NCBI GenBank assembly: GCA_030528345.1 | Contig: JAUMZB010000010.1 | Coordinates: 1-53,878 of the forward strand | Reading direction: 5' to 3' | Source: Eikenella sp. | GTDB taxonomy: Bacteria > Pseudomonadota > Gammaproteobacteria > Burkholderiales > Neisseriaceae | DNA: 53,878 nt | In this document: in pieces, positions 35,899-43,401 of the stretch | Layout of the letters: each line of letters starts with the position of its first letter | How positions within the stretch are numbered: the first letter of the stretch is position 1 | Notes under the pieces: generated by a model | What the model was told of the DNA's origin: nothing | Seen by the model: only the letters and a program-made list of their open reading frames with translations | Databases searched by the model: none | Made by a program: the position numbers and the translations under genes

Positions 35899-36552
35899 CA
35901 AATACTTCTCCGCTTCGCGGATACTCAAAGCCGCCATGCGGCTTCGGTAGCGGGTGATGAATGCACGCACCCATGCGGGGTTGGTTTTACTGTAATCGCG
36001 CAATGCCCAGCCGATGGCTTTGTTGATGAAAAATTCTTTTTGTCCCAGGTTGTTGCAGATAATTTGCTCCAAGAGCGCGGCATCGGTTTTTTCTTTGCGC
36101 AAAAGCTGGTGGTCGATGGCGACGCGCCGCAGCCAGATATTATCGCTGCGGCTCCAATTCAGCAGCACGGCGTTTACTTCTGGGTAATTCAAGGCAATGC
36201 CGCCAACGATGCGGTCGAGCATGTCAGACGTATCCCACCACGATTTTTCGGTAATCAGTTTTTCAAGGCGGGGGATGTCTTGCGGCGTGAGCTGCTTTTG
36301 CACGGCTTTCAAATAATTCAGTGCGCAGTATTGCAGCTCGCGATACGGGTTTTTCCAGCATTCTCTGACAAACGGCCAGTCAATCTCTTGCGAAGCCGAT
36401 TGCTTGAAAAACGGCTTACAAATTTGGCCGATGCGGGGCTTGGCAACCCCCAGAAAGTCAAAGCGGTTTTTCATATAGGCCTTCATTGGCGCGGCGCGTT
36501 CGGGGTCGGCTGCGCCGTGCAGTGCGGCCAGTAATGCTTGGCTGTCGATCAT
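35866..36552 (-). CDS. DNA alkylation repair protein, AlkD-like
   Basis: A 228-residue all-helical HEAT-repeat protein. KAYMKNRFDFLGVAKPRI near the N-terminus and the WWDTSDMLDRI block with AIGWALRDYSKTNP near residue 190 are hallmarks of the AlkD/AlkC-type DNA alkylation repair family, which remove 3-methyladenine and 7-methylguanine. The last ten residues (GCLKAFQAA end) are encoded by the terminator hairpin. Confidence 0.87.
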   Translation of the reverse strand: MIDSQALLAALHGAADPERAAPMKAYMKNRFDFLGVAKPRIGQICKPFFKQSASQEIDWPFVRECWKNPYRELQYCALNYLKAVQKQLTPQDIPRLEKLITEKSWWDTSDMLDRIVGGIALNYPEVNAVLLNWSRSDNIWLRRVAIDHQLLRKEKTDAALLEQIICNNLGQKEFFINKAIGWALRDYSKTNPAWVRAFITRYRSRMAALSIREAEKYLSGCLKAFQAA

Positions 36553-36586
36553 GGTCTTATGCTCAGACTGGGTGCGGCGGCTTTCA

Positions 36587-36618
36587 GGCTACCTGAAAGC
36601 CGGTGTTTTCAGGTAGCC
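36587..36618 (-). terminator. Inverted-DUS hairpin after the hydrolase gene
   Basis: GGCTACCTGAAA and its complement with an 8-base loop. It overlaps the last codons of the alpha/beta hydrolase gene (stop at 36609). Confidence 0.6.
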
Positions 36619-37364
36619 CAAAATGCCTGCAAGGCCGCCCACAAGATATCGGGCTGTTCGCGGATCACTTCGTGTGCGGCCAGCGGCACATTGAGCAAAT
36701 GCACGTCGGACAAAACGTTTTTCAGCGCCGCCCAGTCGGCCAAGTGGTAAAGGAAATCGCCATCGCCGCGCACCGCCAGCACCGGGGCGCGGATTTGGCC
36801 CATGCGTTCGTTGGGATAGCCCTGCTCGCCCTCGTCCAGCCACATGGTTTTGAGGGCGGCAACCCAGCGCTCGGCATCCGGCTCGGGGTTGTCGGCCAGA
36901 TAGGCGGCCAGTTGCGCCGGCATGTTTTCGCGGACAAAGGCCGCGTTCAAAGACGCATACATCGGCCGCACCCGGTGCAAATGGTCGCGGTGCCAGTCGG
37001 CGCCGACGGTGACCACGCTGTCAATCAAATCGTTATCATCGGCCGCCAGCCGGTAGGCGGTGATGCCGCCGTCGCTAAAGCCGAACAAATGGCAGCGTGC
37101 TATCCCCTCGTGGCGCAAGATGTGGCGCACATCGTCGGCCGCCTGTGCATAGCTTAGCGGCGCGTCGCCGAGGGTGCTGCCGCCGTGGCCGCGGGTGTCG
37201 ATGGCCAACAGCCGAAACTTTGCCTGCAAGCGCGGCAGCAGCGCATCAAAATCGGCCGTCGAGCCGAAGCCGCCGTGCAGCAATACCAGCACCGATGCGT
37301 CCGTTTGGCCGCCCAGGCGGTAGTGCAGGCGGGCGCCGAGGTGGTGGAGATAATGGGCAATCAT
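36609..37364 (-). CDS. Alpha/beta hydrolase
   Basis: A 251-residue soluble hydrolase. LLHGGFGST forms the oxyanion hole, the nucleophile is the Ser in GFSDGG (residue about 97), an acidic residue lies in VRGDGDFLY and the catalytic His in AAHEVI. The general fold is secure but the substrate is unknown. It is a stand-alone gene separated from its neighbours by DUS hairpins. Confidence 0.82.
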   Translation of the reverse strand: MIAHYLHHLGARLHYRLGGQTDASVLVLLHGGFGSTADFDALLPRLQAKFRLLAIDTRGHGGSTLGDAPLSYAQAADDVRHILRHEGIARCHLFGFSDGGITAYRLAADDNDLIDSVVTVGADWHRDHLHRVRPMYASLNAAFVRENMPAQLAAYLADNPEPDAERWVAALKTMWLDEGEQGYPNERMGQIRAPVLAVRGDGDFLYHLADWAALKNVLSDVHLLNVPLAAHEVIREQPDILWAALQAFWAT

Positions 37365-37441
37365 GGCTGACTTACGGTGGCTTATTGGAAAAATATTTTA
37401 TCAATCAGGTGCGCAGATTTGAATGAATCGGCATGCTGTTG

Positions 37442-37488
37442 GGCTTTCAGGTAGCCTGTTTATTCTGCCTTCAGGCTACCTGAAAGCC
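37442..37488 (-). terminator. Inverted-DUS hairpin after the PLP-enzyme gene
   Basis: ggctttcaggtagcctg and its complement form a perfect 17-bp stem with a 13-base loop. It lies six bases past the stop of the PLP-enzyme gene. Confidence 0.65.
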
Positions 37489-37493
37489 GGTGT

Positions 37494-38744
37494 TTACCGA
37501 TAGCCCAGCTCTGCTACGCATTGGTCGAGCAGGGCAAAGAAGCGTTCGATTTCGGTGTGGCTGGTGTAGTGCAGGCAGCCGATGCGCAAAAAGCCTTCGT
37601 CGCCCAAGCCCAAATGTCGCGAAACGGCCAGGGCGTAGAAATTGCCGTTGCCCAAGGCCACGTTGCGGCGGCCGAACCATTGGCTCACCGGCGCGGCGGG
37701 CTGCACCCGGCCGTTTTGCACGATATTGAAGGCAAAAGTGGGGCTGCGGCCTTCGGCTGCGGGCAAGCCGTAGAGGCGCACATAGGGGCGTTCGGCCAAG
37801 CCGTGCAGCACGACGCGGTTGAGATCTTGCTCGTAGGCGGCCACTTGGCGGTATGCCGCCTGCAGGCGTTCGCGGCGGCTGCCCGCGCCGCCGCCCAAGC
37901 CGGCCCAGTAGTCCACCATGGCGGTAAAGCCGGCCTGCGCTTCAAACGATTGGGTGCCTTGTTCCCAGCGGTTGGGCACGGTTTCGGCCGCCGGCTCCAC
38001 TTTGTACGGGCGCAGGTTTTGCCAATGCTGCCGCTTGCCGTAGCACATGCCCAGATGCGGGCCGCCCAGCTTGTAGGCGGAAGCGAACAGGAAGTCGCAA
38101 TCCAACGCCTTGACGTCGGGCAGGCGGTGGACGGCGGCATGCACGGCATCCACGCTCACCCAAGCGCCGGCGGCGCGGGCGGCCCGCACCAAGCTTGGCG
38201 CTTGGCTGAAGGTGCCGAGCACATTGGAAGCGAGGGTGAACGCCAACAGACGGGTACGCGCATCCAAGAGGCCGGGCAGGGCGGCGTAGTCCAAATCGCT
38301 GCCTTCGGCATTCAGCGGCAATATGCGTACCTCCACGCCCATGTCTTCGGCGGCGCGCTGCCAGGAAGAAACATGGGAATAGTGGTCGAGGCTGCTGAGC
38401 ACGATGTTGTCGCCCGGCTGCCAGGTTTGCGCAACGGCACGGCTGAGGTTGAACATCAGGCTGGTGGAGTTGAGGCCGAATACGATTTCGTCGGCGGCGC
38501 AGCCCAGCCAGTCGGCGGCGGCGGCGCGGGCCTGTTCGTTGGTGGCTTGAGTACGGCGGCCGGCCTCGGCATGGCCGCCGAGGTTGCTGTTGTAGCGCCC
38601 CAGATAGCCGAGCAGTGCGTCTAAAACGCATTGCGGCACTTGGCTGCCGCCGGGGCCGTCGAGCAAGATGGGCAGTTGGCCGTGTTCGTCGGCCTGGTGC
38701 AGGGCGGGGAAGCGGCTGCGGATGGTGTCGATGGGGTAGTTCAT
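37494..38744 (-). CDS. Cysteine desulfurase-like PLP enzyme (class V, VC1184 type)
   Basis: A 416-residue class V aminotransferase fold. The PLP Lys225 lies in FASAYKLGGPH and the aspartate pairing with the ring nitrogen is in VSVDAVHAAVH (residue 199). The LDHYSHVSSW and NSNLGGH blocks match the VC1184-type cysteine-desulfurase-like family rather than IscS or SufS; I see no flexible Cys loop as in true desulfurases. Its ATG overlaps the stop of the upstream dioxygenase gene (ATGA), so the pair is translationally coupled. It may cleave or desulfurate a product of the dioxygenase. Substrate unknown. Confidence 0.82.
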   Translation of the reverse strand: MNYPIDTIRSRFPALHQADEHGQLPILLDGPGGSQVPQCVLDALLGYLGRYNSNLGGHAEAGRRTQATNEQARAAAADWLGCAADEIVFGLNSTSLMFNLSRAVAQTWQPGDNIVLSSLDHYSHVSSWQRAAEDMGVEVRILPLNAEGSDLDYAALPGLLDARTRLLAFTLASNVLGTFSQAPSLVRAARAAGAWVSVDAVHAAVHRLPDVKALDCDFLFASAYKLGGPHLGMCYGKRQHWQNLRPYKVEPAAETVPNRWEQGTQSFEAQAGFTAMVDYWAGLGGGAGSRRERLQAAYRQVAAYEQDLNRVVLHGLAERPYVRLYGLPAAEGRSPTFAFNIVQNGRVQPAAPVSQWFGRRNVALGNGNFYALAVSRHLGLGDEGFLRIGCLHYTSHTEIERFFALLDQCVAELGYR

Positions 38745-39388
38745 GATTGGTTGGCGGTTAAAACAAACAAATCCCAATAGCCGGCTTCGGCATCGGAGCG
38801 GGCGTTGACGGGAGAGGCGCTGTGCCAGAGCAGGCTGTCGTTCAAAACGCAGAAGTCGCCGGCCTGCGGCAGACAGGCGGCCAGCGGTGCGGCATCGTTG
38901 GGGTTGCGCCACAAATAGAGCTCGCCGCCGTCGGCATGGTGGCGGGCCACGGTAAACACGCCGATGCGGTCAAAGCCGTCTTGGTGGATGCCTTCGGGCG
39001 TGGATTCGGCCGCTTGTCCGGCGCTTTTGGCGATGATGCGCATTTGGTGCACTTCGATTTCGGCGTGCTCGGGCAGGCCGGCGGTTTCGGCAAAGCGGCG
39101 GAACATGGCGGCGAAACCGGCGGAGGCGATGGTATCGGCGGTGAGGTCGTCATAGCTGCGGGCGACATTGCCTTGGAAGCGGTTTAGGTCGTCGCCCTGT
39201 ACGAATTGGCTGTTGGCCTGCAATTCGATGCAACCGTCGCTTTGGCGGTAGCGGAATTTGGAATAGCGGCGCAAACGGTAGGCGCCGTCTTTGTAGGCGC
39301 TGGGGGTGAGGGTGTGGAAAGACGGCTGCAAATCGGCCGCTTCCGAGGCCGTCAGGCGGCCGGTGGTGTATTCGAAAGAATGGTTCAT
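38741..39388 (-). CDS. 2-oxoglutarate/Fe(II) dioxygenase (2OG-Fe_Oxy_2, PF10014-like)
   Basis: A 215-residue protein of the family that includes L-isoleucine 4-hydroxylase and BsmA. The iron ligands are probably His135 and Asp137 in GIHQDGFD and His189 in LLWHSASPV; HHADGGELYLW and AGDFCVLND also fit the double-stranded beta-helix core. The start MNHSFEYTTG at 39388 follows a GAGAGAGAA ribosome binding site; the longer open frame to 39526 is low-complexity. It is coupled (ATGA) to the PLP gene. A free amino acid as substrate is inferred from the family. Confidence 0.8.
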   Translation of the reverse strand: MNHSFEYTTGRLTASEAADLQPSFHTLTPSAYKDGAYRLRRYSKFRYRQSDGCIELQANSQFVQGDDLNRFQGNVARSYDDLTADTIASAGFAAMFRRFAETAGLPEHAEIEVHQMRIIAKSAGQAAESTPEGIHQDGFDRIGVFTVARHHADGGELYLWRNPNDAAPLAACLPQAGDFCVLNDSLLWHSASPVNARSDAEAGYWDLFVLTANQS

Positions 39389-39515
39389 GTTTTCTCTCTC
39401 TATTCCATTGTGTGGCAGATTTGGCCGCGGCATGGACGGGTGGCCCTGCCGTGGCCGCGTTTTCAGGTAGCCCGGGGATAGGGCGGGCTGGCGGAAATCA
39501 AGCCCGGCCGGATGT

Positions 39516-39794
39516 TCAGCCGGCAAACGTGGCCAAGAATGCCAGGCCGCCGAAAAACAGGAAGATCGCCAATAAGGCCAGCAGGCCGAAAATCAAACAA
39601 CTGTAGCCAAGCACCAAGCCGGCAATGGCCAGGCCGTCGCCTTCCAAGTCGGGATCACGGCGGATTTCCTGCCGTGCCATATGGCCGGTGACAACGGCGA
39701 TAATGCTGCCCACCAGCGGCAGCAGGGTCCAGCCCAACAGGCCGCAGACGAGACTGGCGATGGCCAAATTACTGTTTCGTTTAACGGGATACAT
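39516..39794 (-). CDS. DUF4190-type small membrane protein
   Basis: A 92-residue protein with two membrane segments (residues about 9-38 and 57-90) and the pattern NLAIASLVCGLLGW followed by GHMARQEIRR, which is typical of DUF4190. It lies 83 bases after the soluble FHA gene at the end of the signalling cluster. DUF4190 modules often accompany bacterial kinases and membrane signalling proteins, but their role is not known. Ends before a DUS. Confidence 0.75.
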   Translation of the reverse strand: MYPVKRNSNLAIASLVCGLLGWTLLPLVGSIIAVVTGHMARQEIRRDPDLEGDGLAIAGLVLGYSCLIFGLLALLAIFLFFGGLAFLATFAG

Positions 39795-39877
39795 GATGCG
39801 GTTTCCTCCGAAATAGGGCGGCAGATCAAGCCGCGTGCGTGGGAAGCAGGTGGCGACAGGCTACCTGAAAAAGGCGT

Positions 39878-40492
39878 TCAAGACCGGGAAAGCATTTGCA
39901 GCAAACCGCCTTCCCAGTGCAGGCCGGCATGGCACAGCGGCACAAACAACAGGGTGGTGGCCGCCAGCTGGATGCGGTCGAAGGCTTGCAGGGTGGGTTC
40001 GCCGCGGATGGTGCTGCCGTTGAGCATGGGCAGGTTGCGGCTGTTGCCGCGCTCGATAAAAAACTCTTTGGCATGGTGGTCGAACACCACCACCGCATGT
40101 GCTTCGCGGCTGATGCCGGCATCGCTGTCGGCGCCGAAATCCAAGCACACTTCCAGTCCGGCTTGGCGGCCGATGCGGTTTTCGCCCTGAATCAGGCGGA
40201 AATCGCGGCCCAAGCCGGGGCCGTCTGCCACCACCAGCCAACCCACCACCGGCAGTTTCCGCACATCGTCCGCGGCCGCATCCATGCCCATGACCACGGT
40301 TTTGGCGGCGGCAACACCGCCCAAGGCCGCCACCGGCTGGGTTTTGGCCCAGTCGGCACCGCCGCCGGCAGCGGGCGCTGCCTGGGTTTTGGGCGCCGCG
40401 GCCGCAGTTTGGCCGGCGCCGCAATACGGGCAGTCGGCGTGCACTTCGGGGTCGTAATAATGTTTGTTGGCGGCACACAGGGTCATGGCCAT
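39878..40492 (-). CDS. Soluble FHA-domain protein with zinc-ribbon-like start
   Basis: A 204-residue cytoplasmic protein. The start has Cys6, Cys21 and Cys24 (CPYCG), with His17 a possible fourth ligand; an Ala/Pro-rich linker follows, then an FHA domain at about residues 100-180 (GENRIGR, SREAHAVVVFD, GNSRNLPMLNGSTI). FHA domains bind phosphothreonine, so the neighbouring kinase is the likely partner. An AAGGAG site precedes the chosen ATG at 40492. The linker TKTVVM-like Thr residues could be kinase targets; this is inference. Confidence 0.8.
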   Translation of the reverse strand: MAMTLCAANKHYYDPEVHADCPYCGAGQTAAAAPKTQAAPAAGGGADWAKTQPVAALGGVAAAKTVVMGMDAAADDVRKLPVVGWLVVADGPGLGRDFRLIQGENRIGRQAGLEVCLDFGADSDAGISREAHAVVVFDHHAKEFFIERGNSRNLPMLNGSTIRGEPTLQAFDRIQLAATTLLFVPLCHAGLHWEGGLLQMLSRS

Positions 40493-40521
40493 GTTTTGCT
40501 CCTTCATCATATCGGAAAACT

Positions 40522-42240
40522 TTAACGGCTCACTTGATAGGCCACCTCTTGGCTGGCCAGATACACGGTTTGGCCCGGCTGCAGTTGCACGCGGTCGATG
40601 CGGCGCTCGAAGTGGTCGACGAAGGTGCCGTTGGTAGACTGGCTGTCGTCCAGCCACAGCCGCCCTTCGGCATCCAGGCTGAAGCGGCAATGATGACCGG
40701 ATACTTGCGGGTGCCGGATGCATACATCGTTGTCGGCCGCCCGACCCACGCGCACGCTTTGCCCCGGCTGCAGACGGATGCCGGGCAGGCCGGCCGCCAA
40801 GGGCTGCAACTGCACGGGTGCGGCGGCCGCCGCGGCTTGCAGTTTGAAGGCGGGGCTGCGCTCGTCCGGCCCCAGGCGCAGCACGTCGCCGGCCTGCAAA
40901 CGGGTGTTTTGCACGCGCCGGCCGTTAACGAAAGTGCCGTTGCGGCTGCCCAAGTCTTCAACCGCCAATTCGCTGCCGTCGTAGCGCAGGCGTACATGGC
41001 GGCCGGATACTTCGGGCGCCGCCAGCACCACATCGGCATCCCGGCTGCGGCCGACCACGATGGCCTTGCCCACCGGCAGGACAATGTCGACTGCGCCGCC
41101 GCCCTGAGCGGCCAGATGGGCGGATTTGCCCGCTGCCTGTGATGTGGCTGCCGCGGCTACCCGTTGGGCTTCGGCGCCCACCATTTTGCGGATCAACTGC
41201 GAGTTGATGGGCGGATTGCGGCCGGCCTGGACCAAGCCGCGCAAACGCCACAAATACGCCGCCCCGCCCAAGGCGGCCAGCAGCAGTACCGCCATCACGC
41301 CGTAGAGCAACTGCATTTGCCGGGTGGCCGCGGCCGCGGCGGCGTCCACGCACTCGCCTTGGGTCTGTACCGGGGCGACTTGGCGGGTTTGCAGCAAGGA
41401 GAGTAATTCGCTGTTGGCCACCGCCAGCAAGGTGCTTTGCACCTGACGGTGGCCGGCGGCATTGGTGCCCACCACTTGGCCGCAACGGTTGATGAGGGGG
41501 CCGCCGCTGTTGCCGCCGCTGATGGGCGCATGGTGTTCCCACACATCTTGGCCGGCATGGCCTTTATAGGTGTGTTTGAGCGTGCCCTCGCCGATGCTGG
41601 GGCGCAAATAACCGGCCGGATCATCAAAACCGCCGCCGGCCATCAAATCGTCCGACGCCCCCGGGAAACCCACTGAAAACACCGGCAGGGTCGGTTGTAC
41701 AAATCGGCTGTCGGCCAAGGGCAGCGGGCGGCCCTGCAAGCGTGTTGCCTGCAACAGGGCCAAATCTTTTTTGTTGTCGCTGGCCAGGGTTTGGGCGGGC
41801 AGCAGGCTGAGTTTGGGCGCCAGCGATTCCACCACGAATATTTGAGCGCCTTCCTGCATATTGGCCACATGGTCGTTGGTGACCAAATAGCCGCCGTCGG
41901 CAATCAGGTAGCCCGAGCCGTGGCCGATAAAGAAGTACAGGGTGCCGCCCTGTTTGAACAGCATCAGTATCTTGCCCTCACGGTTGGTGAGGCGCACATA
42001 ACCTTTGCCGTTGATTTCGTTCAATATTGACGGATTCAAAATCTGCGCCGACATGTCCGGCGGCACCGGCACCCCGCCCCACAGGCGGTAAACCGACTCC
42101 CCGGCTTCCACCACCGGGTTGCGCTGTTCGCCCTCGGCTGCGGCAGGCTGGGAAAGTAAGCCCGTCAGGAAGGCGGCAGCCAAAAAAGCACGGCACAAGG
42201 CAGCCGGGCGCAGGCGGAAACAATCGGCAAGGGCAGTCAT
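40522..42240 (-). CDS. Transmembrane trypsin-like protease with two FHA domains
   Basis: A 572-residue protein. A signal peptide (about 1-35) leads to a trypsin-like domain with His124 (TNDHVAN), Asp159 (NKKDLALLQ) and Ser245 (SGGNSGGPL), a complete triad. One membrane helix follows (about 311-331), then two FHA domains (GRSRDADVVLAAPEVSGRH and GRAADNDVCIRHPQVSGHH, each with an SRNGTFV or STNGTFV end) at about 400-470 and 505-570. The protease should sit in the periplasm and the FHA domains in the cytoplasm. A phosphothreonine signal inside could thus control proteolysis outside. No PDZ domain is seen, unlike DegP. The ATG at 42240 has a GAGAGAGAAC site. Confidence 0.87.
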   Translation of the reverse strand: MTALADCFRLRPAALCRAFLAAAFLTGLLSQPAAAEGEQRNPVVEAGESVYRLWGGVPVPPDMSAQILNPSILNEINGKGYVRLTNREGKILMLFKQGGTLYFFIGHGSGYLIADGGYLVTNDHVANMQEGAQIFVVESLAPKLSLLPAQTLASDNKKDLALLQATRLQGRPLPLADSRFVQPTLPVFSVGFPGASDDLMAGGGFDDPAGYLRPSIGEGTLKHTYKGHAGQDVWEHHAPISGGNSGGPLINRCGQVVGTNAAGHRQVQSTLLAVANSELLSLLQTRQVAPVQTQGECVDAAAAAATRQMQLLYGVMAVLLLAALGGAAYLWRLRGLVQAGRNPPINSQLIRKMVGAEAQRVAAAATSQAAGKSAHLAAQGGGAVDIVLPVGKAIVVGRSRDADVVLAAPEVSGRHVRLRYDGSELAVEDLGSRNGTFVNGRRVQNTRLQAGDVLRLGPDERSPAFKLQAAAAAAPVQLQPLAAGLPGIRLQPGQSVRVGRAADNDVCIRHPQVSGHHCRFSLDAEGRLWLDDSQSTNGTFVDHFERRIDRVQLQPGQTVYLASQEVAYQVSR

Positions 42241-42320
42241 ATCGTTCTCTCTCTGTTTCTCGATTGGTGTTTTTCGGATCATTATTCCGAATCGGGCATT
42301 GCCCCGTGGTTTGCGGGACA

Positions 42321-43370
42321 TTAGCGGTCAGGCGGGTGGCGGGCGGTGCCGCTGGCGGCGGCTGCTTCGCTGGCCGGTGTTTCCGCAGGAGGCGGCAATG
42401 CTGCCGAAGCCGGCAAAGCAGGGATGGCCGGCAAACCGCTGGCCGAAACCGGTGTTTCGGCCGGTTCGGGCATCGGGCGGAGCCACCACCACGTTGCGGC
42501 GAGGATGCCGCCCGCCGCCAGAGTGCCTAACAGCAGCGGCCGCCAACGGCGTTCGGTTCCGGCGGACGGCCGGGATGCCAATACTGTGGCGGTGCCGGTT
42601 TCCGATACCGATTCGGAACCGGCGGCTTGCACCAGCAGTAGGGAAGTATTGTCCTGTTGGGGTAGGGCTTTGGCCTTTACTGCCGCCAATAAGCGGCCTA
42701 CTTTCTCTTCGGCATGGCCGCTGCCGGCCAATATGGTTTCGATTTCGCCGCCGGGTGCTTCGCTCAGGGTCTGCACCCCGTCGCTCGCCAGCAGCAGCCA
42801 GTCGCCGGCATGGAAGTCGCCGCTGCCGCAGTCGGTTAATGGGATGTCTTTGCCCATCACGGCGCTGGTGACGGCATGCCGTGCCGGATGCCGTGCCGCT
42901 TCTTCGGCGCTGATTTCGCCGGCGGCCTGCCATTTTTTCAAATCTTCGGCAAAGGCATGGTTGGCATTGATGCGTTGCAGGCGGTTCGTCTTCAAGCCGT
43001 ATAAGGGGCTGTCGCCCACGCTGATGTAATGGTAGCGGTGGCGCAGTTCGTCCACCACCACCGCAATCACGGTAGTGCCCATGCCGGCCAGATCAGGCCG
43101 TGCACGCAATTGTTCCGCCAAGGCCGAGTTGGCTGTGTTTAGCGCTTGCTCCAGGGCTTGCGGCCAATCGACCCCGTCGCCCCGGTGTTGGAAGAATGTC
43201 AGGAAAGCATCTACCACCGTGGTGCTGGCCAAGCGTCCGCCCTGCTGTCCGCCCATGCCGTCGGCCAATACATAGAGTTTGGCGTGGGGGTTGAGTACCA
43301 GATTGCCCAAGGCATCCTGCTGTTCGTCGCGGCGGCCGATGTCTTGGCCTTGATGGAAATGAAGGGGCAT
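42321..43370 (-). CDS. PP2C-type Ser/Thr protein phosphatase with C-terminal membrane anchor
   Basis: A 349-residue PPM phosphatase. The metal-binding motifs are RRDEQQDA (residues 13-20), LADGMGG (35-41), GMGTTV, SVGDSPLY, ASDGV and QQDNTS. A membrane helix (about residues 272-295, LLLGTLAAGGILAATWWWL) and a Pro/Ala-rich periplasmic tail follow. It should reverse the neighbouring kinase. It follows the kinase gene by 31 bases and precedes the protease gene by 80. Confidence 0.9.
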   Translation of the reverse strand: MPLHFHQGQDIGRRDEQQDALGNLVLNPHAKLYVLADGMGGQQGGRLASTTVVDAFLTFFQHRGDGVDWPQALEQALNTANSALAEQLRARPDLAGMGTTVIAVVVDELRHRYHYISVGDSPLYGLKTNRLQRINANHAFAEDLKKWQAAGEISAEEAARHPARHAVTSAVMGKDIPLTDCGSGDFHAGDWLLLASDGVQTLSEAPGGEIETILAGSGHAEEKVGRLLAAVKAKALPQQDNTSLLLVQAAGSESVSETGTATVLASRPSAGTERRWRPLLLGTLAAGGILAATWWWLRPMPEPAETPVSASGLPAIPALPASAALPPPAETPASEAAAASGTARHPPDR

Positions 43371-43401
43371 GGCAGACCTCCTTGCGTGTGTGGCGGTCGG
43401 A

